Part shown: positions 21,301 to 32,489 of the stretch, in pieces
How the letters are laid out: every line of letters starts with the position of its first letter
Position numbering within the stretch: position 1 is the stretch's first letter
From: Sesamum alatum
Taxonomy: Eukaryota > Streptophyta > Magnoliopsida > Lamiales > Pedaliaceae
NCBI GenBank assembly: GCA_034509735.1
Contig: JACGWO010000013.1
Span: 11,800,136 to 11,864,135 of the forward strand
DNA length: 64,000 nucleotides
Reading direction: 5' to 3'
The notes under the pieces: generated by a model
What the model was told of the DNA's origin: nothing
What the model saw: only the letters and a program-made list of their open reading frames with translations
Databases searched by the model: none
Position numbers and translations under genes: made by a program

Positions 21301-22579
21301 GCAAATTATAGGCATTCAACCAACCATTTTGATCAAACCAAGCAAATTATAGGCATTCAACCATCCATTTTGATCAAACCAAGCAAATTATAGGCATTCG
21401 ACCATCCATTTTGATCAAACCATAAGCAGCTATCGACATATCTTAAATAGTAAACGATTGCATACCAGTGCCTTTCTCAATCCAGGGTGAAATCAAGAAT
21501 GTGGGCACTCGCACACCGAGCCTATCAAACTTGAAATAGTACGGGTCAGGGCCGATGATCCCATCTGGATTAGGCACCCCAGACACCGGGGTGGGCACAT
21601 GATCGTAAAACCCACCGTGCTCGTCATAAGTGATCAAAAGCGCCATCTCTTCCCACTGCGGACTCGCACGAAGTGTCTCATACACCTCCTTCACAAACCT
21701 CTGCCCCAGAGCCACATCATGGGATGGATGATCGTCGTTTGCCGGGAACAGATCAACGTCAAAGTACCGTTGCTCGATTACAACATAGTTCGGGAGCTTC
21801 CCCATCTTAGCGTGTAGTTTGAACTTCAACTTATAGTCATGGAACTTAGGTATATGCTTGAGCTTCCGCAGGCTCTTGAAGAACAGAGTAGCGGGAATAT
21901 TCTGGTAATAAATCCCAAAACTAAGGCTATTTTCATCCAACGAATCGAAAATGGTCTTCTGTGGGAACCCATGGATGAGGTCTTTCCTAACGTTACTGGA
22001 GGCGCCGTGGGAGGTGGCCGAATGAACGTAGAACCGGTTCGGCTGAGTCGACGCCGGCACCGACGCAAACCACCGGTCCAAAACCGCGAACTCATTTGCT
22101 AACTCAGCGTAAACCGGCAACAGCTCCGGTTTGAACCCGCTCATGACGGTTTTCGACAACCCATCAACGCCCATGCTCTCAGCCTGCTGCACGAACCCGC
22201 TCATCGGAGCCGGGTTCGCCGACGTATCGTTGCATCCGAATATCTGTTCCCTGATGGCTTGGATAGAGTGGCCCGGGTCGGAGTCAACGAAAAAAGCGTC
22301 ATCAGAGACTGACACTGCAGGGGAGGTGGGGTCGGAGGCGTTGACCCGGTTGAATTCGTTGCCGCTAAGGCCATCGATATCGGGCCGAGTTCTCTTCAGC
22401 CATCCAAGTATGTGATCGAAGGAGCGGTTTTCCATCACTAAAACCACAAAGGTTTTAATGGGTCCCTGAATTTTGTGCTTGGGTTTTCTAGGAAAGGGGA
22501 AGGAGCGAGAAACGGAGGGGAATAATAGGAGATATACGAGGACGAAAATAAACAAGTGGGTACGCCGGAGAAAACCCAT
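18339..22579 (-). CDS. NPC1: non-specific phospholipase C, NPC1 type (3 exons)
   Basis: Exons on the minus strand are 22579-21466, 20445-20269 and 18661-18339, giving 537 codons; introns of 1020 and 1607 bp have GT-AG ends and both joins keep the frame. NPC enzymes hydrolyse phospholipids such as phosphatidylcholine to diacylglycerol. Visible marks: a hydrophobic signal peptide (residues 8-20, [12 protein letters not shown]), ENRSFDH at 50-56, TQPNR at 178-182, [10 protein letters not shown] at 319-328, GVRVP...SPW at 355-366, and a C-terminal [19 protein letters not shown] block. Length and order match Arabidopsis NPC1 better than NPC2-6. I start at 22579 (AAAATGG context) because the in-frame ATG 46 codons upstream adds a stretch absent from the family. 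The signal peptide points to the secretory pathway. This is the only gene in the window that looks intact. Confidence 0.92.
21249..21424. repeat. 41-bp minisatellite in NPC1 intron 1
   Basis: Four full units (21249-21412) and a partial fifth. Each starts GATCAAACCAAGCAAATTAT and ends in a slightly variable CCATCCATTTT-like segment. It begins only 41 bases inside the intron from the exon 1 donor site. Confidence 0.92.
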
Positions 22580-22870
22580 TTTCCGGTGGCGGCAACGGCG
22601 GAGTAGAGTGGATTTTACGAGGGAAACCGGGCCATTCACGACGAAGGATGCGAATATATAGAGTAGTAGAAGAAGAAGACTACAATTACAGGCATATACT
22701 GAAAGATCAATCCACACTCATTAACTTGTTTCGCTGACCAATGTCTTTGCTTTGATGTTGCTTTTACGTTTGGTGGTTTTGCTTTTTTTATATTATATTA
22801 TTATACGTTATCTGTTTATTGAAACACCGTAGAAAAAAAAAAAGGGGGCCACCAGTAAAAGTCAAATTTC
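22580..22870 (-). promoter_or_regulatory. NPC1 5' UTR and proximal upstream region
   Basis: The NPC1 leader runs rightwards from 22580. An in-frame upstream ATG at 22717 without an intervening stop would give a 46-residue extension with its own hydrophobic stretch; I treat it as UTR. A TATA-like AT-rich stretch lies near 22786-22800 on the minus strand. The SINE at 22871 bounds the region. Confidence 0.35.
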
Positions 22871-23128
22871 GCCAATAAGGTCTAGTTCAGTTGACAAAAA
22901 TTAGGTCCTATAATTCTAAAGATCATGGGTTTGAATCCCCTACATGGAATGATATTGTTTCTACTGTATAGTAGGTTTATTTGTTACTGTAATAGCAACA
23001 TATTAGTTTACGTGATATTGTCGATATGATTGTTGTATTTGTCTCTGTCCAATATTGATACTGACAGGACTGATTGTAATCACTTTATTTCAATTAATAA
23101 AGTTCATTGCTTTCAACTAAAAGAAAAA
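22871..23128 (+). mobile_element. tRNA-derived SINE (258 bp)
   Basis: The head has an A box (TCTAGTTCAGTTG at 22881-22893) and a B box (GGGTTTGAATCCCC at 22927-22940), the internal RNA polymerase III promoter spaced as in tRNA genes. The body ends in an A-rich tail. The 9-base sequence TCAAATTTC occurs directly before (22862-22870) and after (23129-23137), a target-site duplication of the kind left by LINE-driven insertion. It does not fold as a tRNA, so it is a SINE and not a tRNA gene. It sits about 290 bp upstream of the NPC1 start. Confidence 0.85.
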
Positions 23129-23400
23129 TCAAATTTCAAAAATAAAAATAAAAGAGTAAAATGTAGTTTTAATTCTGTAATCTAGAAAGTGACATTTTTT
23201 ATCATGCATGAATATTTTTTTGCAAATTAATACTGTAATTTTAAAATTAATAAAATTCATTGCTTTCAACTAAAAGAAAAATCAAAATTTCAAAAATAAA
23301 AATAAAAGAGTAAAATGTAGTTTTAATTCTGTAATTTAGAAAGTGACATTTTTTATCATGCATGAATATTTTTTTGCAAATTAATACTGTAATTTTAAAA
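23093..23400. repeat. 153-bp direct tandem duplication covering the SINE tail
   Basis: Unit 1 (23093-23245) starts inside the SINE at ATTAATAAAGTTCATTGC and runs into the flank; unit 2 (23246 to about 23400) repeats it with few changes. The duplication therefore happened after the SINE inserted. Confidence 0.92.
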
Positions 23401-24262
23401 TTTTGCAATTTTAGCCCCTTTTCAAATAATTTAACTGAAAAATTATATGTAACTTGCATATAAATTTTAAATGAAGTGGTACATGTAGAATGTTTAAATT
23501 AAATGTCCAATTAATTGGATTGTCACCTCATCATAATGGTTGAAATCCTCAATTTAATTGGTCATGTGTAACTTACATGCAATTTTTTGATTAAATTGAA
23601 CTAAAAATAATTAAAATTATCAAATTTATAAAATTATAAAATTAAATTATAAAAATCAATTCGTGTATGACAAAAAAATGTCACCCTCTAAGCTCAAGAC
23701 TAAAATTATATTTTTCCTAAAGTAAAAAGTGAAATAAAAATTGAAGTTATAATATTTGAGAAAATAATTTAATATTTATAATTTTATTAATAAACTACAA
23801 AAATAATAAGAAGTTGTTTATAACTTGTGGTTTCAATTAATTTAATTAAGTAGCACAACAAAAGCGTAAATAAAAAAAAAATACTCTTTTCACTTTATTT
23901 TCAACAATAAATTTATATATATTTATTTTAAACCGTTACATTCCCATGAAATTGTTGTGTTTGATTTCATTTTTTGAAAGCAAATATTTTCTGGCAACAT
24001 CTTGCTTTCTTATTCTTACTAGAAAAATAGTCTTAAAAGTCATATCTACTCTACATTCAAAGTGTTTTAGTCTATTTTTTAGTTTTATTCTCAAAGCTTA
24101 ACTTTTATTTTTGAAATGTTTTGTATAATAGAGAAATTTTACTCTAACTTTTCAAAATTTATTCTCATTTAAGTATGTTATATATCTTAGTTTATCAAAC
24201 TTAATTTACAAGTATTCTTAATAAAATGTTTTCATACCTAAAAATATTATGTGATAATATCA
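23401..24262. other. AT-rich spacer without a recognisable gene
   Basis: Very AT-rich. The only structure I see is a loose inverted relationship between GTAACTTGCATATAAATTT near 23449 and TGTAACTTACATGCAATTTT near 23567. No ORF worth reporting. Confidence 0.5.
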
Positions 24263-25537
24263 TGGGCGTTGATACCATAAACAATAATTTCCAACTAAAT
24301 ACTTGTAAAACTGGTACGTATGGTCGATTCCACAAGAATTAGTTCTAAGTTGATCTGTTCAAAAAAAGAAAATAAAAGAAAGGGGGGGGGGGATTGGTTC
24401 AATTTTAAAAATGAAAGACAAAATTTAGAGAAGAAGATAAAATGAATGAGAAAGCTTTTCGATTGAAGTTTAGTATATGCTTGATTCCATTGTTGATCAT
24501 CGATGCATGAATGACAATCGTTTAAGCAGATAAATTAATCATAGTCATTGGTACGACCTTACATTTCCTTAGTTTGTCGTCAGCCAAGGAACGTCCGTTG
24601 GCTAATTTCCTAATTAATAAACAACCCTGGGATCGTCCACAAGATTTAATCCACTAACAGTATTAAGGAATAGAAGAGCCCAATTCTAACTAATAAATTC
24701 TTACAAGAATTTTATTTAAGTTAGATCATGCATTACCCATAACATAATTTACTAATATGACATAATAAACTATGCTATGTTGCCACTAGTTATTGAACTT
24801 AACAAACAATTACACGAATTTGCAAGTTCAATTGGCTAAGCAAACATTCTTGATAATGAAAAATCGGCCGTATCATTCACATATAAGATTTTTTGTATTA
24901 AAAGCGCAAAGAATAGCATGGATATCAGTTAAACGAAAGTAGAGAGAACAAGTTAGATCTCACAATGTTTGAGAATCAAGCATTTACCATAACTTCAACT
25001 GGAAAATAGTAAAATTAGCCGAACATATTAACGAAAGAACACATAAAGAAAAAATAAAATTCCATTTGTAGAACTCGGTAAAGTGCAGAGAAAACTAGAA
25101 GATGGAATCCTAAGTTCTAAGATCAAAAGATACCCCTATTTATACTACTAATACCCTAATGAATGTGGACTAAAATTGGGGTGGATACATAATTATTCTA
25201 ATTAAGTCAATGAAATTGAAATCACATAATCCTAGTAAGTTCTCAAATCAACAAAACATTTCCTCGAATTGATGCAACCAGGATCTTCTTTCCATTTTTT
25301 TTCCTGCAGACTCATATGTAAGTAGGGCGTGGGCACGTCTAACCGAGTCTGTCAGTCTGTCAAAACTTTCTTCCTTCCTTATTTGCCTCCAATTTGCCCC
25401 TTTTAGATCAAAGTGTCCATTTTGCTTCGTTAATTACTTCATGCTGAAAAGTGCAGGATATTTCATGATGAGGAGTATTTTAGCACTTGCAAAAATACAT
25501 ATTTTACCTAAAATGTGGCAGATTTACACATTTAACA
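24263..25537 (-). repeat. 3' LTR of the second Athila-like element (1275 bp)
   Basis: On plus it begins TGGGCGTTGATACC and ends CACATTTAACA; its partner is 39263-40513 and the two align along their whole length with scattered small differences. A reversed TATAAATAGG promoter-like box lies near 25134-25146. One family-B palindrome half (GGCGTGGGCACGTCTAA) lies at 25326-25342. Confidence 0.88.
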
Positions 25538-25556
25538 AATACCCTCACACATAGCC
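25538..25556 (-). other. polypurine tract of the second Athila-like element
   Basis: Reversed, the stretch reads GGCTATGTGTGAGGGTATT and ends directly at the LTR start. Confidence 0.75.
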
Positions 25557-27770
25557 TTTTGTTCGCCCTCGAGCAAAGAATCAGAATGTGAACACTCTCA
25601 AGTTAAGATGTAACGGCATGCTTCAAGAATCACACAGTTCATCACACTCAAGTTAATATGTAAACGCATGCATCAAGAATCATACACTTCATAATAGAGA
25701 TGACCCAACAATTTTTTGAAACAAGTGTCCACGTAATGATCATTACCAAAATAAAATGCATGCAACTAAGGGACCATTTTCTCATTGCTCCCCAATCGCT
25801 CGAGTGTATGTGGCTATGTGTTTCACTCAAACTTGCAATGACAATGCTTCACCATATGTTTGCTTATGCATCAAATCTCCACCACTTAGAAACATACACG
25901 CACATGAATCAAAAAGGTCTTTTGACTTTGGTTGTAATGAGACATTGGTTTGGGATAGGAATTTTATAGGCAAAGGGTGTTAAAAACCTAGAAGTTCAAA
26001 ATAGAGCATCAATAAAACGAGTGAACAATTATTCAAAGCTCTCAAGTGACCCATCAAGCAATTGAATTTCATTTATCCCAAGCGTCTAAAACTTCTCGAA
26101 CTATGCCTCTTTTTGGAGAGATTGTTTCCCATATTCTTGATTCTTTTTTTTTTTTTTACTTTTTTTGTGGAAAGAATATTTCTTTATGTTTTCTCTGCCA
26201 ACTTTTTCTTCCTTTTTGTTTTTCTTTTCTTCGAATTTTTTCTGAATTTTCTTTTGTTTTTTTCTTTTCTTCTGTCCTTTTTTCTTTTATGATGAGGCAT
26301 AGAACGAGGTAACAATGATGGCTCATACCAATTCAAAGTAAAAAACCACAATTATTACACCCCGACACTTGTGTTGGAACATATTCCACAAAGTTCAAAC
26401 CCAAACATTTGTTTTGATAATCATTTCTTTAGATCGTACGTCCGTTTACCGTGATGCTCTAGTTTGTTCTTGAAGGGCTCAATTTCAAGGTTTTGAAAGA
26501 ACAATGGAGTATGTTTGTAAGTGATTGTTTCAAACAAAAATAAGGCATTAAGGCTCAAAGTGGGTTCACTAAAGTTAGAATGTCATATGGTGGTTTTTTG
26601 GGCAAAGAGTGATTTCAATTCTAGTGCCTTTATCATTTTCAGATGTATGCATGTTTGTGTGGTCTCAATATGATTCAAAGCAACTTCTAGGAAGTCAAAG
26701 TCACAGAAGTATTCTCTCAAGAAGGATTTTTTCTCAAGAATGATATTTTTTTTCTTTTTCGACCTCAAAACCTCACAAGGTGTGTCAGATCCACTAACTT
26801 CACACATATAGAGTTTGATTCAAATCATCATCATGAAGACAAGTTCTCAAACCATGAATCATCTAAAGCATGAAGTATATATCCTATTCACATGTCGCAT
26901 CATCAAATCATGAGTGGATCACAAAAAAACTTTTCAAGCACGATTTCAACAAAAATAATTTTCATCATTTAGTCAAAGAAAAAAAAAATCCATCGCAACA
27001 ACCAACAAGCACAACAACTCAATATATCCAACAAACAGTGAACACCCCCACACTTAATTCCACATTGCCCCCAATGTGCAACGTAGATATACACATGCAA
27101 CTCAAGGATGGAAATAATAAAGAGAAAGGAAAGAGAACATCCCCGAGTGCATTGCGCGTGATCGGTCAAGCGGTTGGTGGATGGGCTGTTAGTGCTATGC
27201 TGGCGTGCAAGATCGATCAAGGGAAGGGCAATTTTGTTCAGTTGTACATAAGGAGTTGAAAGTTTGGTGATAAGTTCGCCCTAATTGGGCTTTTGTATTT
27301 TTCAATTTTTGATTTTTTTTAAATAAATAAAATAAAAGATGAAAATGCAGAAGAGTGTGTAACTGTGTCTTACGAACCATATTGCTGATTTGTTAGACGT
27401 GGGCACGTCTAATGACAATTACGAATCAGTAATTTGGGTTCTTTTAGATAGATTTGTATGGTCCAATAGGCGTGGGCACTCTTAACAACAACAACAACAA
27501 ATTAGTCTGATTTTCAAATTCAGACATATTTGAATGGACTATTAGGCGTGGAAACGCTCCATGGACTGGCCTACAGACTAATTTGATTTCTGTGCTTAAC
27601 GTAGGCACGCTTGATGCAGAGAATTTTATGCATGAATCAACCTGTATAAATCTCATGTTAATTACAACACTCAAATGAATTGAAAAAAAAAAAAGAGAGA
27701 GAAAAGGGTAGAGAATCATGGATTGCCTCCCACGTAGCGCCTTTTTTTAACGTCTTTGGCTAGGCGTTGT
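25557..27770 (-). other. 3' untranslated region of the second Athila-like element
   Basis: No protein-like ORF; the Phe-rich frame around 26046-26312 is a T-rich tract. Lineage boxes GGGAGGCAATCC (27720-27735, reversed) and AATTAAGTGTGGGGG (27040-27060, reversed) are present. A cluster of palindromes lies at 27393-27615. Confidence 0.6.
27393..27615. repeat. four family-B palindromes (ACGTG-centred)
   Basis: The best copy, TTAGACGTGGGCACGTCTAA at 27393-27412, has perfect 9-base arms around GG. Decayed copies lie at 27467-27485, 27542-27561 and 27596-27615, spaced 74, 75 and 54 bases. Related sequence lies in both LTRs (25326 and 40311). Confidence 0.85.
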
Positions 27771-27773
27771 ACC

Positions 27774-28135
27774 TCAACTTGAATACATTGGGCACTCTAA
27801 GTCCTCTTCTTCAACGTAATACACCCAATGATGGTGTGGACCTAGGAAAACTTTGAGGCCCACGAGAAAATCCTTCCTCGGACTTATCTTGTCATGAAAA
27901 GCTTTGTTCTTATAAGTTCTTGCCCTACATATGAAGTCTTTCGCACCATCGAACTTAGCATTTTCTTGCACCAAACGATAAATAAAGTATTTAAGTTTGC
28001 ATTTGCTCATGCACAACGCCTTAAGAAACTTTGCTTAGTGAGGTATTCATTTGATCGTGTCAAGTAAGGGAATGTTTACCACGACTTTGCAAAAAGTTTC
28101 AAGTATTTCCTTCTGATCTTCCTCCTTCTGGTACT
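27774..28135 (-). pseudogene. gag-protease link fused to integrase tail, second Athila-like element
   Basis: Minus-strand reading from 28135: KYQKEEDQKEILETFCKVVV, then NIPLLDTIK, a stop, IPH, a stop, AKFLKAL. This is the link between gag and protease. It runs straight into ICRARTYKNKAFHDKISPR and KDFLVGLKVFL, the C-terminal part of integrase (canonical YK-x-x-x-K-x-(F/W)HDK and GDKVLLF). Protease catalytic region, RT, RNase H and integrase core are deleted between the two. The deletion is similar in kind to that of the element at 2195-7455 but not at the same place. Confidence 0.75.
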
Positions 28136-28140
28136 TGGCA

Positions 28141-29246
28141 TGAAGGACAAGCGGATTCTCCCGGGAGCGCGAGTGAAAGCGAGAAGCGTGCGTTATTTAA
28201 AACAATACATATCAAAAGATCCCAAGAGGTGTACCCTTGGGTACTCAACCCAGCGTTCGATGTAGAATATGATAGAAAAAGCGACATATCATATAGAGCA
28301 TAGATTTAACATGTAGGGATCTACAAAGGCATAAACCCAAATATTACCTTTGTAGCTTTCTTTGTATACGGCTACGAGCATTGTTCCGCGGCTGGAAACG
28401 TTCACCAAGTTCAAAACTATGAACTCTCTAACGTAGTCCACAACCACACTGGGAGAGATCTCGTTTTTCTTGCTAAAGAAAAACGGATCTAGAGGAGAAG
28501 ATCGAAGAAGAGACTACACTATTAAGTTAGTGTTCCTTCTTGATCTTGCTTTGTTCTTCAACTGATCCTAGATCAATGAAGGAACATAGGGGATAGTATG
28601 GAGAGAGAGAGAGAGGGGGAGAGAGGGGGAGAGAGGGCCAAAACTTAGAGAGCGTAGGGAGAGTGTGTGTTCTTCTTTTTTCTAGAAAACGATGAATAAT
28701 TAATACTCTTCTTTGATGATAGTATATACACACATATATATACTTCATTAATGTGATTATTGGAATGTGTCTAGGTTCATCCAAGGATGTCTAGATACAT
28801 TCCAATCAATCCTCACTAATCATCAATCAAGCCTACCATTTCATAAGGTATGATTTAATCATATCAAATGAAAGAGGCTTGATTGAAGTTGATTTGTCTT
28901 TTTCCAAAGAGACAAGTCAACTCCTCATCAAAGGCCATGTACGGCCAATTTTTATGCTTCCAAAAGAAGCAATTTTCGGCCATCCTCTTTTGGGAAGAAG
29001 CCCAAATTCTTCTAATTCCAAAAGTAAAATTAACACATCTCTTGGGCTAAGATTTAATGGACCGAATTTTATTGTAATCCAATTGCAAAAAAGTCCAAGA
29101 ATTAAATTCCATTTAATTCATGGTCCATTTAAATAATTTCTATTAATCTTTTAATCCAATTAAAAGATCCAAGCTTCGATGCTCTACTTAATCAATAAAT
29201 CCCATTTATCAATAAAACGAGGGCCCAATACAATATCGGCCCGTCC
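28141..29246 (-). repeat. 3' LTR of the outer copia element, truncated
   Basis: On plus it starts TGAAGGACAAGCGGATTCTC, the reverse of an LTR end, and matches the reverse of 36628 onwards. It includes a purine-rich GAGAGAGA stretch near 28600-28640. It stops at the GGGCCGATATTG block, where RNase H sequence begins. Confidence 0.85.
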
Positions 29247-29394
29247 GAACGTCACCTTTGTTAACCATCTCTCTGAGCAGATGGTAGCATCTAAGAATAT
29301 GCTTGGATCGGTGATGAGATCTCGGTTCCTTTGGTTGCTCTATCGCCCAGTTGTTATCGCAGAAGATAACTACTGATTCAACAATGCTAGGCAC
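29247..29394 (-). pseudogene. copia RNase H fragment
   Basis: The reverse strand matches the RNase H end of the plus-strand copia at about 34845-34985 (the AVIFYDN and NNSEAIALAKEP-like region and the EPRSHH segment). It belongs to the outer minus element and ends exactly where the plus element's LTR starts. Confidence 0.8.
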
Positions 29395-31604
29395 TGTTAG
29401 AATAGGTGGCCATAAAGCCAATAGGTTTGGCGTTTTGTAACCTATTTGACAAGTTGATGTAATGTAATATTACATGATGAATAAGATGAGTGTTCGTCAC
29501 CAATGGTACCTTTTTTGTTGCGCTCATCTTACATATGCTAAAATGGTGTTTTACTTATATCGCAACAAAGCCCACAAACCACGGTTAACAACTCATGCAG
29601 TTGGGCCACGCATTGGATAGTGGTCATGAAACCAACTGATTGAGAGTTGGGTCTGAAACGTTCCAAGTCGAGGACCTCAAGACAGGGCATCGAGACTTCT
29701 ATTGAGACTTGCATCAAGAGTCGTGTTCATTGGATGAGTACCGTGTTTCATCGGCGACAGGTGTGGGACGCCTACACGATCTTGATAGGTTGGTCAACTG
29801 GGGTCGAGCCGACTGGACTGACTCGCGGGGATCATCATATGGAAGCCTTGGAGGCTTGGTCGGTATGATTGTATTTCCCCGGTTCCGATAGTACGGGAGT
29901 AGTCCTCAGACTTGAGGAACCATGGCAGTCATATGCACAGTACAGCTGTATCTTGGATCTGGTGAGAGGTGATCATTCTGTAAGATGATCATTATAAGCC
30001 TTGTCTAGTACATTCAGAATGTGTAGCGAGGACGGTGGATTCCAAGAAGAGGATCTGTCCCCTGTCAGTATGTGACAGAGGTATCTCCTATGCACTGGGA
30101 GATACGTTCATGCTGTTTAAGGCTGTGGCCACAGTGGTTAGTTGAACAGCGAATGGTTTCCTATGTCGACGCAATGAAGCATACGTAGTCTCGAGTATTA
30201 AGCATAGATGCCTAGTCAAGGATGGAAACCGACGCCCAATTTCATACCCTAGACTAAAGCCGGGAGACGGTAGACGAAAGGACCGTACCCGTACGGAATC
30301 GGCGCCTAAATATTCATGCCAACATTCACCTAGTCTCTAGTGCCATGGACCATTGCTAGGCGACCACCCATGGTAACGGGCCTTTGTGGGACATGGGGCC
30401 AAGTCTAGCTGAGGGTGAACCTAAAGGGTCACACACAAATCACCGAGAAAGTTGAGAGATTGACTTGGAGTCAATCTCGAAGGATAAATAAGTAATTGGA
30501 TTACTTAAGGGATAGTCCATTGGAGGACGGGCCGATATTGTATCAGGCCCTCGTTTAATCGGTAAATTGGATTTGTCGATTAAATATGGAAAGTCGAGAT
30601 GTTGGATCTTTTGATTGGATTAAAAGAGCAATGGGAATAATTTAAGTGGACATTAAATTGGATTTAATTTTGGGTTCCTCGTAATTGGATTACGATAAAA
30701 TCCGGTCCGTTAAATTTTGACCCGAGAGGAGAATTAATTCCTATTTTGGAATAGGAAGAAGTTGGACTTCTTCCCATATTGAGCATGGATGAAAATGCTC
30801 CCTTGGAGGAAGCAAAATTCAACCATTTTCCATGCAAGGTGGCGGTTGACTTGTCTCTTTTGGTAAGAGATAAATCAACTCCAATCAAGCCCTTCCCTTT
30901 TGGTATGATTTGATCATACCTTAAAAGTTGGTAGGCTTGATTGAAGAATTAATGGTGATTGATTGGGATGTATCTAGACATCCTTGGATGAACCTATATA
31001 CATTCCAATAATCACATTAATTATGTATATATATGAGTATATACAACACCTTGTGTATTAGAATCATAATTCATCTTTTCTAGGAAAAGAAGAAGAAAAA
31101 TTCGGCCTCCCTCTCCCTCATACATCTCGGGCACTCTCTTCCTCTCCCACTTGTGTTCTTCATTTGATCTTGGATCAAAAGGAAGAACAAAGTAAGCTTA
31201 AAAGAACACTAATTCATAGTATTTATTCTCTTAAACCGATTCCTTCACAAACCCATTTTTTTTCTAGCAAGCAGAACGTGTGTTAACTTCCGGTGTGGTG
31301 TGGATCACCTTTGGAGAATCCATAAGTTTGGATTTTGTGAACATTCCAGAGAAGGAACAACGCAAGTAGCCGCGCACACGTGAAATTTACAAAGTTAACG
31401 GTTTATTATGCTTTTGTAGATTTATTTTTCATCTATGCTCTGTGTTATATATGTTTAAATATTAATACATCCTACATCGAACGCCCGGTTGAGCACCCAA
31501 GAGTACACCCCTTGGGATTACATTTATTTAATTGTTTAAATTTACATATTATTCACGCTTTCTCGCTTCCACTCGCGCTCCCGGGAGGATCCGCTTGTCC
31601 TTCA
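29395..31604 (+). repeat. 5' LTR of the inner copia element (2210 bp)
   Basis: It begins TGTTAGAATAGGTGGCC and ends CGCTTGTCCTTCA just before the primer site. A purine-rich tract and several small duplications are present. The same LTR family occurs at 28141, 35114, 36628 (reversed) and, more diverged, at 62430-64000. Confidence 0.9.
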
Positions 31605-31606
31605 AG

Positions 31607-31618
31607 TGGTATCAGAGC
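31607..31618 (+). other. primer binding site of the inner copia element
   Basis: TGGTATCAGAGC, complementary to the initiator-methionine tRNA 3' end and typical of plant copia elements, two bases after the LTR. Confidence 0.9.
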
Positions 31619-31919
31619 CCGGTTCGATGTAAGGGAAATAGATCTATGTGCTTGGCATGATCTACTTGCTTTTATGGCTTTAATGGCTTGTTCGATTGCA
31701 TGAATATATGAATAAATATGATGATTCAATTGTTTAAATTTGATGGACGTTAAGCATGCTAATTTTGTGAGATTGGATCTAGAATTACATGCTCATTTTC
31801 AGTTTATTATTGCTGATTTGTGCTGAAAAGAATGACGAAAAATTATGAAAAAACGGACAGCAGCGGCAGCGGTTGGCTGCCGCTCCTGCCGGCCGGTCAC
31901 TGGCTAGCAGGTGCGCTGG

Positions 31920-32434
31920 TGGGGATGGGCAAAGGGAAAGGGAAGGCCCGTGCTTCTCAGCGGTCCAAGGCAAATGCTGTCTGCAAGCATTGCCAAGGAA
32001 AGGGGCATTGGAAGAGGGAGTGCCCACAACTCCTCTCCAACCCAGGTATGTTTGTGGTTGAAGTAAACATGATAACTAATTCTGCTTCATGAGTATTGGA
32101 TACCGGGTGTGGTGCTCACATCTGCAATGATTTGCAGGCCCTGCAAAGAAGCAGAAGGCTAACCAAGGATGAGATTATCCTGAGGCTAGGCGATGGCAAG
32201 GCCGTTGCTGCGGAAGCCGTAGGATCAATGGAGTTAGCCATTAGTAGTTATGTTAGGATTGTACTGAACGATTGTTTCTATGTACCTAGCATGATTAAAA
32301 ACATTGTATCTATCCCGGTCCTTGACAAGGAGGGATATTCATTTACCATCAATAAAAATGATTTTTTCATTATAAATGATGGTATTTCTCATTTGCTTGG
32401 TACATTGGTAAACGGTCTGTACATAGTTCAATAG
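31920..32434 (+). pseudogene. copia gag knuckle and protease
   Basis: CKHCQGKGHWKREC at 31981 is a C-x2-C-x4-H-x4-C knuckle. It is followed, after a stop at 32091 that replaces Trp, by VLDTGCGAHICND, the copia aspartic protease active site (canonical DTG/DSG-A). Protease continues to SIPVLDKEGYSF and ends at a TAG at 32432. Almost all of the capsid part of gag upstream is absent; a leader rich in CAGCGGCAGCGG (31859) takes its place. Confidence 0.85.
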
Positions 32435-32489
32435 TCTAATTAGATTATGACTGCGGAACACAAATGAAAACGGGATAATCATGATGACG

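Noticed and set aside
22580..22717. Longer NPC1 start at 22717
   Set aside because: The extra 46 residues precede a proper signal peptide and have no counterpart in the family; 22579 has the better context.
22877..22945. Possible tRNA gene from A and B boxes
   Set aside because: No acceptor stem or full cloverleaf, and a 9-base TSD with A-rich tail shows a SINE.
26046..26312. Phe-rich frames that look like membrane proteins
   Set aside because: Produced by a T-rich tract in the UTR of the second Athila-like element; two frames give the same composition.
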